This document shows positions 11,861 to 23,100 of a DNA stretch of 64,000 nucleotides, piece by piece. Both the position numbers and the translations under genes were made by a program. Within the stretch, counting starts at the first letter, position 1. Each line of letters starts with the position of its first letter. A model generated the notes under the pieces. The model had not been told where the DNA came from, searched no databases, and worked only from the letters and a program-made list of their open reading frames with translations. Origin of the DNA: Dendrocalamus latiflorus (lineage: Eukaryota; Streptophyta; Magnoliopsida; Poales; Poaceae); assembly GCA_017311315.1 (NCBI GenBank), contig CM029626.1, positions 32,715,211 to 32,779,210 on the forward strand, read 5' to 3'.

Positions 11861-12863
11861 TAGTCGATACTCAGTAGTTTCCCTGAGCCAAATCGCTCTT
11901 TCTTCTCTTCTCTTTATTTCTTTTTCTCCTCTTTTTCTCACAATTCCTTGTAACATGACTCCACCTTTTTTATACCCATCTCTACGACTTCTAACTCGGT
12001 TACGACTACGACTCGTACCCGAGTTCAACTGAGGAGCAGACTCGAGTTCAACTATTACACAGAATCAAGCACGACCTCTAAACAAGATTACTTCCAACAC
12101 ACTTGACCACCGTTGCTCGACCGTAGATACCATCCGACCACTCCACGCCGTCGAAGCCATATCCAACCACTCAGTAGACCTCGCCATTTCTGACCACTCA
12201 GTAGACCTCACCATTTCTGACCACTCAATTCTCCTCTCGACTTCGACCACCCTCTCCGGCTTTACCTTTGACCACGTATAGGATTCTGACCATGTTAGCC
12301 ACCCGATCATGGCTGTTCGAGCACCGACCACAATGTTCGACCAACGACCATGTTGTAATTTGACCACACACAAATTATGGTACCTCTCGACCATGTTCAA
12401 ATTATTGCAGTTTTTGACTACCACCATAGCTTATTGACTACACTAGAACTTTCGGCCGCTCTTGTCACCGACTACTCTTGCCTCCTGACCACCGCAGAGC
12501 ATCCGACCACTACAGATCTTCCAAGCATGTATAGCTTTCGACCATGGTGAAATTTTTTTGATTTCTAATTCCCTTAAATTCAAATTTCTAGAAGCCCGTC
12601 CTTTTTATCCTAACTTCGATTGAGCCTGTTCAAATTCCTAAATTCATTAAAAATTCCAATCTATCCATTTCTGCCCTTCTTTTAATATCTAGAATTTATT
12701 TGAATTAATTTGGATTCGGTTGTTTAGCGTGTAATTAGACTTGGGGTCCTGAAGGTTAAATGGATCAAACAAGACCAAGATCCAGACAAAGATGAAGACC
12801 AGAAGCTCAAGACCATCGAATAAGAAAGCTTTGAGTGAGCTCAAGACCGCGGTGAACCGTGCC

Positions 12864-12871
12864 AGGCAAGT
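12864..12871 (+). promoter_or_regulatory. Conserved splice-donor-like block in LTR X0
   Basis: AGGCAAGT followed by CTTTGATCAT and TGAACC. The same block occurs in the other long LTRs of this window (see findings). Confidence 0.35.
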
Positions 12872-13063
12872 CAATACTTTGATCATTTTGAACCTACATA
12901 TTCTGCAAATTACTTTTGTTTAAATTATCAAATTACATGTTGTTATTTCATATGCAAATATATGTTGTTTTAAGCGTTTAGTTACATGACCATTACTTGA
13001 CTTGTTAAGTATTACACCTCCTATGGAACATTTGAACGTTGTCACCCTAGCAAAATTATAATG

Positions 13064-13068
13064 GTAAC
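13064..13068. repeat. Target-site duplication GTAAC, left copy, of element A
   Basis: GTAAC lies just left of the A LTR at 13069; the matching GTAAC is at 58726-58730. The uninterrupted site occurs at about 37830 in another family X LTR (ATAGTAACCTTTCG). Confidence 0.9.
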
Positions 13069-13312
13069 TGTTGTGGTTACAGACCAAACACAGAGAGAGT
13101 ATGGTAGTGGAGAGTTAGGTGAGTAAATGGCTTAGGGTTTCTCCCCATGGCCTGTGTTGTATATATGTCCACATGGGGAATGCTTTTATAGTTATACCCT
13201 TACATCCGGGTATTCCCCTCAAGGGTACTCATGTCATTGTACATGTCCCATTTTGGGCCTTACATTCTCCTAACAGGCCTGCTGGGCTTAGGTGGGGGCC
13301 ACCCCTACAACA
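13069..13312 (-). repeat. 3' LTR of element A
   Basis: 244 bases from TGTTGTGGTTAC to CCCTACAACA, near-identical in layout to the element B LTR at 44457-44701; 13170-13312 matches the truncated 5' LTR at 58583-58725. Confidence 0.88.
13160..13165 (-). promoter_or_regulatory. TATA-like box in element A LTR
   Basis: TATATA on minus, centrally placed in the 244-base LTR; the B copy has a longer TATATATA run at about 44551-44560. Confidence 0.45.
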
Positions 13313-15218
13313 GGAGCCTCTCATGGTGAAGGGCTTCACGGGCCGAAGCCATGTTGCCGAGACCTTTGGACCCTCCGTTCCTACGGCCTGTGAGCTTTTT
13401 CAACGTTCGTCGGAGCCTTGCTGCTTGGTGTAGTGTTTGACCTGTTGCAAACGCGAAGGTATGGCTCCGGGCGGCTTGGCGAAGCCTTCGTTGTCCACCC
13501 GGTCCTGCTGTAGTGGGGTCGAGGTTGGCATTGAGACCGAGGGCCAACATCGACGTGGAAGTCGGAACCGAGGTCGAAGTTGCCTCCGATTTGGCGGGGT
13601 CGGCGGTTGCCCTAGCCGAATCGGCCGTGTTGGCAGAGTCGGATGCCGAGGCGCGCGTAGGCTGAGCGGGCCCCTAAGTCGTCGCGCGAATGCCAAGTGA
13701 CGGCAGACTCCGACGTCGAGTGCTCTTGACGGCAAGTGACTGCTGGCCTGCATGGTGAGGCCTGGTTGATGCGGCGCGAGATTTGAGGCGTCGTGGTCAT
13801 ATCATGTTGTAACATGCTTTCCTCTGGCCGACCACGTGGCGGAACGTGCTTGGCCCGGCACGGGTCTTGAAGCATCATGGCCGTGGGATGCTGCGATGCT
13901 CCTTTGTCGGTTGGACTTTCCTTCCGTCGGTTGGACTCCTGCCGCTTGGACCTCTGCCGGTTGGACTTCTGCCGGTTGGGCTGCTGCCGGTCGGGCTTCC
14001 CCGCTGATGGGGTATATATATCGTGCTGGAGCGGCATTGTACCTGCATTGTCCACTCGGATAGGTGTTGCTCCCCTAAAATGGGCCCCTTCAGTGCATCC
14101 ACATTCCGTAGCGGCATTACGCGGCTTGGGGGATGTTGATGTACTGATGGAGGCCTGTTTTTCTTGGGAGCTTGGTTAGCGTCTGTTACAGGCAGCTGGT
14201 CGCACTTCCTGCTTTCATGCCGTGTTTTCGTATATAGCAGCAAGGTTTTCCCTGTTCTCACAGATAGGCCCACCTTCAGTCGGGTTTTCTGATGGAGCCC
14301 CTCAACATTACTTTTCAAAGAATGTTGATGCACTGAAGGTGGCCTGTTTATGAGAACAAGCCAAAGCTTGATGTGACGTGACCTTGCGCGCGAGTCCGCT
14401 CCTCGAAGTTGAAGTCAAAGCTGAAGCCGTGGCTGTAGCCCAAGTTGGTGTAGAGGTCGAAGGCGGAATCGGAGTCGGAGCCGGAGTGGGGGCATACCTC
14501 GCGGCCCGAACTCCGCCCCAGGCAGTCCGATAGTGCGCTTTAATGATACCCAGAATCACACCGACCCCTGGCTTGTTAGGGGCCAGCTGCTGTGCCGTGC
14601 AGTATATTTTGCCTTGAGCGGGGACACGCGGTGGGCCGCGATGGGAGCGTCCTGGGATGTGAGCGGTTGCGTTGCCGCGGTCGTTCGCCCGTTGGTCGCT
14701 TGCTGGTGCTTTGCTTTCTGCGGTTGTCCTCCGTATAGGATGGCGAAGTCCACCTTGCCGTACGGCATCAGGGGTGAGGTTGCCTCCTGGGCGTAAGGTC
14801 GAAGCCAAGGTCGACAGCAAGAGGTCGAAGGCGAGGTCGACAGCAAGAAGTCGCGTCTTAGAGTCAGAGCGGCTTCCGGCGCCTTCGCAGCGGTGTCCCT
14901 TCGTAGATGCTGCCAGGGTCGGGGTCAGGGCCTCGCTACCAGCGCGGAGGCCCTGTGTGTACTGTTGCAGTTGATGGGTCCGAAGAGCCACGCCGACACG
15001 CGCCGGAAGCTTTGTCGGGTCGTGCAACCTGCATTTATTCCCTGCGCTAACCGACATGCGGCAAGACGCTAGTGGCGCATCGTGCGGTGACAGGACACTG
15101 TACGACCACGGTCATATGTGGCCTACGTGTGCCATCGCGACGCTTCGGCTTCGAAAACGGGGAGGAGAGCGGTCGTCTTTCTCCGTTCGCGCTTACCGAT
15201 GGTGGGAAGCGAGGGGTC
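13313..15218. other. Element A region between 3' LTR and antisense ORF
   Basis: GC-rich, with low-complexity runs such as repeated GTCGG(A/T)GTCGG-like words (14400-14500). Corresponds in order to the stretch 44702-46090 of element B, where a 66-base tandem array is found. I see no coding frame here that matches a known family. Confidence 0.4.
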
Positions 15219-15226
15219 TTTAAATA
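15219..15226 (+). promoter_or_regulatory. TATA-like box of the antisense extra ORF in element A
   Basis: TTTAAATA about 120 bases before the ATG at 15345. Element B has TATAAGG at 46091, 129 bases before its ATG. Confidence 0.4.
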
Positions 15227-16224
15227 CCCCCTGTGGTACTGCGCCAGCGCTCTCCATACACTTTCTGGTTGTTCACGCTGCCTCCTATATTTGCTCGTGC
15301 TGCTCCTACGCTCCTTTTCGCCGTCGAGTAGCCCGTGGACGCCAATGGCGACTTGCGACGAACACGCTCAGGTGGGCGGCCACGCCATCCGCCGGCGGTC
15401 CTCGCCGCTTGAGGTGAAGTACGCGTTTGAGGAGCGCGATTCGGCGGCGACAGACAAGCGGTGGGCGGCGAAAAAGAGTTAGGGTCCGTACTCCGGCGAG
15501 TTGGGCCGCACACTCGTGACGGAGGATACGATCCGATCACTATTGCGGGAGGGGAGGCTATCGGATTGCCAAACGGTGCGGCTGCCCGCCGATGATGAGT
15601 CGGAGGCGATCATCTTCGTCGCCTACTTCGAGGCCAGACTTCGCATACCGTCCGCAGCGATTGTCGGGGACGTGCTGCGGACCTTCAAGCTGGAGTTGTC
15701 ACAACTAACTCCGAACGCGGTGGCTCACCTTGGCATGTATAGCTGGGTCCTTCGCGTGGAAGCATGCTGGCCCAGCGCCTCATTATTCGCATATTTGCAC
15801 GAAGCCCGGTGCCAACCGAAGGAGTGAAAGAACGGGACGCTGTCGAAGTTCGATAGCGTCAACTTTGTTCTGCGGGCATCGTGTGGAAAGCTCTTCCCTG
15901 CGAACACGACGCGAGGGAAATGGGAGTCCAACTGGACGAGGCGGTGGTTCTATCACCGTGTGGCGAGTGGTAGCGGCCTTGAGTGTACGGGCCGGCCGAT
16001 CGCCTTCAAGACCATGCCCGGCCAAACACTTGACCAGGAAGACAGGCGGAGGGCGCGAAGGCTCGCGGGGGTCACCGCCCGCTTCAATATACGCGACCTC
16101 ACCGAGGAGTACACGATGTGCGGTGCGATGCCGCTCACCCACGATTGGCGCTTTACGGCTGGGGAACGTCGGGACGACAACGTTAAACCGTTTGTTTGCT
16201 TGCTGCCCGTGCCGCCTGGTCTTC

Positions 16225-16299
16225 GTAAGCCTCGATCGTGGCCTCCCCTCCGTCCGAACGTTTTGCATTGGGTGTGACTGTGTTCTTTGCCCCGCGCAG
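16225..16299 (+). other. Intron in the antisense ORF of element A
   Basis: CTTC|GTAAGC to CCGCGCAG|GAACT, 75 bases, phase 1. Same position and phase as 47133-47209 in element B. Confidence 0.75.
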
Positions 16300-17850
16300 G
16301 AACTAGTCTGGAGGACGCGGAGCGCGCAGCGCGCGTGTTCCTTGCACCATACACCGCGATAGAGCATGGGCAACACGCAGTTGCGACTGCGAAGGCGGGA
16401 TTAGGGCGGATAAACCGCGTGTACGAGGCCTTAGGGGTTCCCGTGCCGGATCGCATCCCTCCGGACCCGCAACATCAGGACGACGGTGGCGCGCTGATGA
16501 AAGCACCATCTCGCAAGAGGACCTGGACCGCTGCGACCACGTCCCGTCCGGTGGTTGCCGCTGCTCCTGCTGACGCGACGAGCCCGAAGTCTGATTCGGC
16601 GAAGTACGCTGACTCAGACTTTGAGGGCGCGGGTACTGAGGGCGAAGGCACCAGGCGCGAAGAGCGCGCCACGGGTTCCCGGGAGGAGGTCTCGTCGCAC
16701 ACGGCAGTCGCCGAGGCGGAGGTGGTGCTGGCCGGCGGCACCGGTGCGAAGTCCTCGTCTGTGGCTATGGTCACGGTGGAACTGCCCTCCGTAGAAGCAT
16801 GTGGAGTGCGGCCTTCACCAATAGCGGCGGCTGAGGCGGAGGTGCCCCCCGTGGAGACCGTGAGGACAAAGCCCCCGGCCGCCGTCGTCGTAGCTGCGGA
16901 GACCCCTTCGGCGAACATTGCTGCCGGAGAGGCTTCTTTTGTACCGGTTACCGAGGTGGGGCCTACCGCTCAGGCGAAGCGGGCTCGCCTGCGGCCTCTC
17001 CTTCAGCGGACTTCGCGAGGGTTCGCCGTGGCGACCGGTGTTGGGAGCTTGTCGGACTCCGCGTCGATCTCCGAAGTTCCTCTACTCCGGGCCGTCCCAG
17101 CCCCTCGGGCCGCAGTGACCGTGGCGCTGGACCGGTTGGCACTAGGTGTCGACTCGGAGGTCCCCCCGCCCCGCGAGTCAATGCCGCCCGCTGGGGCGGT
17201 GTCGAGACCCGAATATGCAAATCCGGACTCTCTATGTATGCTGCACTAGTCCAGGATCACGCTAGTGCACACAGTCAAACATAGAGGTAATCATCACCAC
17301 AATCACGATATTAAATAAGGGAATCTCAAATTATTAATCAATATCCAAAAGTGAGACCTTATGGTCAAGCTTACAATCTCAATAGCCTTAGGGGCTTAAC
17401 AAAAATTAGCACCGGAAAATCCAAATGAAACGTAGTGGCCAATCGACATGCCCACGGGCAATCGAGTGGGGAGCGAAGCCTAGAACGCGTAGTCGTCGAA
17501 GTACTCGCCTCCGGGAACCTCCTGCTGGTAGTACTCCTCTTCCTCAACTGAGCAACATAGGCGTAAAGCCGTGAGTACATTGGTACTCAGCAAGCCGTTT
17601 GTAACAAATGATGCAATATAGTATGCAAGGCTTACCAATGGAAGGCTGAAAGGGTTAATTTGCATAAACAGCATTTAAAATTACCATAAATAGATTGAAG
17701 GCGAATTGTAAATAAGACAATAATGAATAATCTAAGGAATTGAAGTAAACTACTTATGGACCTCCCATCCACAAGTTAAACCACAAATTTTCCAAGAGTA
17801 ACTATACCTCGTGTGAAATCACCGAGCATTGTCCATGACCGAGGACACGG

Positions 17851-17877
17851 CTATTCGAATAGTTTTACTCTGCAGAG
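17851..17877. promoter_or_regulatory. Double-palindrome module, DEL1 3' LTR copy
   Basis: CTATTCGAATAG (17851-17862) and CTCTGCAGAG (17868-17877), 5 bases apart. About 650 bases from the U5 end and downstream of the TATA-like box. Confidence 0.6.
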
Positions 17878-19565
17878 GTTGCACAACTGTACCCACACGA
17901 TGTGATAATCCTCACGTTAAAGATAATCACAACAAGGCTTTTACAATGATCCATCTCAACCCGATCCCACTCGCTAAGGTTTCGCCGTCGAGTAGGGTAA
18001 ATCCCCCTAGTCGATAATTGCCCCCTCTTGCGCCACAACAACATCAGTAGTGTAACCAAAGTTGAGACTTCACAAATTATTATGCCAGGTCTATCCCATA
18101 CTAGACATGTGGTTTGCACGGTAAAGCTCAGATCAATGGCGCACAAAGTTATGTCCTTAAGTAATACCCAGGCGAAACATCCACATCCCAATGTGCAACC
18201 TGCACCCCCTTTACTGCACGATCATTCGCCCGAGTGAAAACCAATTTTGTATAACCACACCAACGACACACCAATGCCATGGCACAAATTTTATATTGGT
18301 GGCACCAACCACGATTCAGTATATCATTAAGTCAAATTAATTAGTCACATGTGATGATGAACCCAAACGATACTAAAAGCATAGCTAAGCACACTAATCG
18401 TGCCATCCCAAATGTGATCGTAACATAGCATCACTACTAAGTTTCCCAACCTATGGTGACAATGGCATCATGGCATTCAAATTTAACAAGGAGGGAATTA
18501 CTCAATTGAGGTGATAACTACCAATTACAAGGTTTGTATAAAAGTAGCGATGCAATGTAATTTAAAACAAAATATTTAAATAATAGATTGCAAACTGAGT
18601 TCAACATGATCAAAGGACACGACTTGCCTTGGCCTTGCTCAGTTGACGGTTCTTGATCTTCAAATCCAACGGCGGCTCCCTCGAACGAGTGATCTAACGA
18701 GAGAGAAACAAAACGAAAAGACAAAATAAATTCAAATAAAACTCAAATGAACTCCAAAAATTCTCAAACCTGAACCAAAAGGTATATCTCAATTTTAGAT
18801 GAATTTAGGAAAAAGAATCGGGTCAATCAGAGCTAGGACGAGGGAGAACGGGGCTCTGGAAAATCTGGTTTTTAGGAAAAACGCTGAAATTCGGAAATTG
18901 CACTGTGCTGTGGACCGGGTGCACGGGAGAACGGGTCTACGGCGGGCTCAGTGCACGGAACAGTGCGGCTGACCGGGCTGCTGGCGCAAGCGGCTAGGGC
19001 TGACGTGGCAGACACGTGGCGACATGTGTGCACGGTTGGCTGACGTGGCTCGGCTGACTGGGCTGCTGACGTGGCCAGATCGGCTCACGGGTCCACGGGT
19101 CACGCTGACTTGCGAGTTCCACCGGGCAGAGGCACGGTGCACGGTGGACCGGGCGCACGGGAAGGCGAAGCGGCAGGGTGGCGCGGGTGCGGCCCCGCTG
19201 GCGGCGCAGAGCGCGAGGCGGCGGGTGTCCGGGGCGGCGGACCGGGGCGAGGCGGCGCGGGGTTTGGCCGACGGGATGACCGGGCGGCGGAGCTCACCGG
19301 CGACGGCAACGACGACGGCGGCGGACGGCAGCGGATGACGGCGGACGGCGGCGATGAACGGCGGCACAGCAACGGCGAGCGACGGCAGAGCTCACCGGCG
19401 ACGTCGGCGAACGGCGGCGCACGGCGTCGCCGGATCACGGCGGCGACGAGGGCGCACGGACGACGGCGAGCGGCGGCGCGGACGAGGCGACGGTGAGCGG
19501 CGGCGCGGACGAGGCGACGGCTGCGCGCGGCGGCGAAGGCGGCGGCGATCCTCGGGGTCCGCGCC

Positions 19566-19572
19566 TTAAATA
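19566..19572 (-). promoter_or_regulatory. TATA-like box, DEL1 3' LTR
   Basis: TATTTAA on minus inside a GC-rich stretch (GGGGTATTTAAGGCGC). Confidence 0.5.
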
Positions 19573-20122
19573 CCCCGGGCTGCGGCGGGTTAGGGTTAGG
19601 GTTAGCGGCGCGCGTGAGAGTCCCGGCCGGATACGGCGCTGACAGGTGGGCCCCACCTGTCGGAGGCGTGGGCGAGCGGGCGGTAGCGATGCGCGCGAGC
19701 GCGAGCGGCAGCGGGCGGATGGGTGACACGCGGCACGCATCCGAAGGGCCAAGGCGGACGCGGGCAGCGGCGGATCAACGACGCGTGGCGCGGGCGGGGC
19801 AGGCCGGGCGCGGCTGGACCGGGCCAGTTCGGGATTTTCTCTTTTTGTTTTTCTTTTCTTTTTCCAGAAATTCAGATAATTCTTTTTGAGCTCTAGAAAA
19901 TAGCAAATAAATCCGGAAAAATCACCAAAAATTCCAAAAAATTCCTTGAGACTCAGGGAACTCAAATAAAATGATCTTGGCAAATGTTAATGTTTAATTT
20001 AATCATATTAAATCTAGATAAATTCTGAAAATTCCTTTTAAGCTTTAATTAATTCCAGAAAATTCCGGCAAATTAATTTTTGAAAATTGGCTTTATAAAC
20101 TCCAGAAAATCAGGATGTTACA

Positions 20123-20145
20123 AACCTTACCCCCTTAAACGGGAT
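20123..20145 (-). other. Polypurine tract of DEL1
   Basis: On minus TTTAAGGGGGTAAGG directly precedes the 3' LTR start TGTAACATCC. It lies just after the stop of the polyprotein. Confidence 0.85.
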
Positions 20146-20171
20146 CTCGACCCCGAGATCCGGGCTCACTA

Positions 20172-23100
20172 CTAGAATAGGTTCGGAAACTCTGCCTTGA
20201 GATCCTCTTCACGCTCCCAGGTGGCTTCCTCCTCGGAGTGGTTGCTCCACTGAACTTTGCAAAAGCGAACAACTTTATTCCGGGTGACTCGCTCTGACAC
20301 ATCCAAGATTTTGACAGGGCGCTCTTTGTAGGACAGATCCTCCTGAAGATCAATTGCCTCAACTGGTACAGCCTCCTTTGGCACTCTCAAACACTTCTTC
20401 AGCTGGGACACATGGAAAACATCATGTACCCCACTGAAGGACGCAGGTAGCTCCAATTGATAAGCAACCTCTCCCCTGCGTTTCAGAATTCTAAACAGAC
20501 CGACATACCTTGGTGCAAGCTTCCCTTTTTGCTGAAACCTCTTCACACCTTTGAATGGTGTGATCCTGAGATACACAAAATCATCTGGTTCAAAACTCAG
20601 CTCTCGGCGTCTGGTATCCGCATAGCTCTTTTGCCTGGCCTGAGCAGTCCTCAACCTCTCCTGAATCAAACGGACCTTGTCCTTAGCCTCTTTTAGACAA
20701 TCTGGACCAAACACTTGACCTTTCCCTGTCTCTTTCCAATTGAGAGGGGTCCTGCATTTCCTGCCATAGAGTGCTTCAAATGGTGACATCTGCAAACTTG
20801 CCTGATAACTATTGTTGTAGGAAAACTCTGCAAAAGGCAAACAGCTGTCCCACTTAGGTCCATGATCTAGCACACATGCTCTCAACATATCTTCAAAAAT
20901 CTGATTGACTCGCTCTGTCTTGGGATGGTATGCGGTACTGAAATTCAGGTGCGTTCCCATAACCTCATGGAAACTACCCCAAAATCGAGAAGTGAATTGG
21001 GACCCTCGATCTGACACTATTTTCTTGGGCACTCCAGGCAAACTGACGATCCTCGACATATACAGCTCTGCCAATCTGTCACCGGTGTAGGTTGTCTTCA
21101 CTGGGATGAAGTGAGCAACCTTGGTCAATCGGTCCACGATGACCCAAATCGAATCATAGCCCTCTTTGGTCTTAGGCAGACCGACTATGAAGTCCATACC
21201 AATCTCTTCCCATTTCCACTCAGGGATTTTCAACGGCTGGAGCAAACCTGCTGGCCTCTGATGCTCTGCCTTAACTATCTGACAGACATCACAAAGTGCC
21301 ACATACTCAGCGATCTCACGCTTCATACTAGGCCACCAATATTTTTCTTTAATGTCCTGGTACATCTTGGTACTGCCAGGGTGTATCGAGTACAACGACT
21401 CATGAGCTTCTTTTAGCAACAGATCCTTTAGCTCCTTCTTATTGGGCACACACAAACGTTGCTTGAACCACAGGGTTCCTTGGGCATCCTCTGAAAATCC
21501 TGACTCTTTTCCTTCACTCATACTCTGTCTGATACGCTGAAATGCCTCATCATCTGTCTGAGCCTGACGAATCTGACCATCCAAAGTAGGCTGCAACTCC
21601 ATTGCTGCCAAAAATCCTTCCTCGACCAATTCCAAACTGAGCCTTTGGAATTCCTCATGCAAAGCTGGCTGATTCTCCTTGACCATCACTGAATTACAAT
21701 AAACCTTTCTGCTCAGAGCATCTGCGACCACATTGGCCTTCCCTGGGTGATAATGGATTCCGACATCATAATCCTTTATCAACTCCAACCACCTTCTCTG
21801 CCTAAGGTTAAGCTCGGACTGGGTGAAGATGTATTTCAAACTCTTGTGATCCGTATAAATCTCACATCTTTTACCCAAGAGATAGTGCCTCCAAATTTTC
21901 AAAGCATGCACTACGGCTGCCAGCTCTAAGTCATGGGTAGGGTAATTCTCCTCATGCGGTCTCAACTGGCGCGAGGCATACGCTACCACTCTCTTTTCCT
22001 GCTTCAGTACACAACCCAAACCCTTGCGGGAGGCATCGCAATAAATCTCAAAATCCTTGTTTAAATCTGGCAACACTAGCACTGGGGCTGTGGTCAAACT
22101 CTCCTTCAACTTCTGAAAGCTTTTCTCGCACTCGGGCGTCCAAACAAATTTCTTTTCCTTCTTGAGCAATTGGGTAAGTGGCTTGGCTGCACTGGAAAAT
22201 CCCTCGATGAAACGACGGTAATAACCAGCCATACCCAGAAAACTCCTGACCTGAGTCACCGAAGAAGGTGACTGCCAATCCAAAACATCCTTAACCTTTC
22301 CGGGGTCAACAGCAACTCCCTTTGCGGACATCACATGGCCTAGGAAGGTGACTTCCTTCATCCAAAACTCACATTTGCTAAACTTGGCATACAACTGATG
22401 GTCCCTTAATTTCTGTAATACCATCCTCAGGTGTTCCTCATGCTCCCTCTCATCCTTGGAGTAGATCAGAATGTCGTCAATGAACACAACGACAAACTTA
22501 TCCAAATATTCCATGAACACCATGTTCATCAGGTACATAAAATAGGCTGGAGCATTGGTCAAGCCAAAAGACATCACTGTGAACTCGTACAATCCATAAC
22601 GAGTCGAAAATGATGTCTTAGGTATGTCCTCCTGTCGAATCCTCATATGATGGTAACCTGACCTCAAGTCAATCTTGGAGAAAACTCCTGCTCCCCTGAG
22701 CTGATCAAACAAGTCATCAATCCTGGGCAACGGGTACTTGTTCTTGATGGTGACCTCATTAAGTGCTCGGTAATCCACACACATGCGCTGGCTGCCATCC
22801 TTCTTTTTCACAAACAAGACTGGCGCTCCCCACGGGGACGAACTGGGCCTGACATAACCTTTGTCCAAAAGCTCCTGAATCTGCTTCTTGAGTTCTGCTA
22901 ACTCATTTGCTGGCATCCGGTAGGGTCTTTTGGAAATCGGAGAGGTACCGGGTACCAACTCGATCAGAAAATCAACTTCTCGCTCTGGTGGCATCCCTGG
23001 AAGGTCATCTGGAAACACATCGGGGTATTCCCTGACAATTGGCACATCCTCCAACTGAATTCCCTTGATCTGACAGACCATTACCTGCTCTGGCTGATTC

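Larger units (their letters stand above)
9880..13068 (+). mobile_element. LTR of family X (X0), 5' part, interrupted by the nested block
   Basis: Starts TGTAACATCCTAAATTTC, like the other family X LTR starts at 29261 and 30131. Its last 350 bases before 13068 match 37440-37845 of the other family X copy (shared GAGCTCAAGACCGCGGT, TCTGCAAATTACTTTTG, CCCTAGCAAAA). The match is broken at GTAAC/13068 and resumes at 58726. The middle (about 10050-11280) is pyrimidine-rich and differs from other copies. Long frames here are composition effects, not genes. A weak TATA-like site lies about 10681. Confidence 0.8.
17200..20122 (-). repeat. 3' LTR of DEL1
   Basis: 2,923 bases, TGTCGAGACC to GATGTTACA, pairing with 25759-28685. 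Two parts: AT-rich outer halves and a GC-rich core at 18900-19830 whose long open frames are compositional. Confidence 0.95.

Noticed and set aside
9994..11877. Several plus-strand frames of 100-230 residues in LTR X0
   Set aside because: Pyrimidine-rich LTR sequence with Pro/Ser/Leu bias; overlapping frames are equally open and none has a recognisable motif.
15783..16456. Minus-strand frames of up to 197 residues opposite the element A extra ORF
   Set aside because: They are the complement of the well-supported Transposase_28-like frame and have no counterpart in element B.
19588..19606. Telomere-like GGGTTAGGGTTAGGG
   Set aside because: The plant telomere repeat is TTTAGGG; only two to three TTAGGG units occur here, and the other LTR has fewer. 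A chance GC-rich microrepeat.
18948..19983. Long frames on both strands in the DEL1 LTRs (also at 27356-28546)
   Set aside because: GC-rich LTR core; the frames overlap on both strands and differ between the two LTRs by frameshifts.
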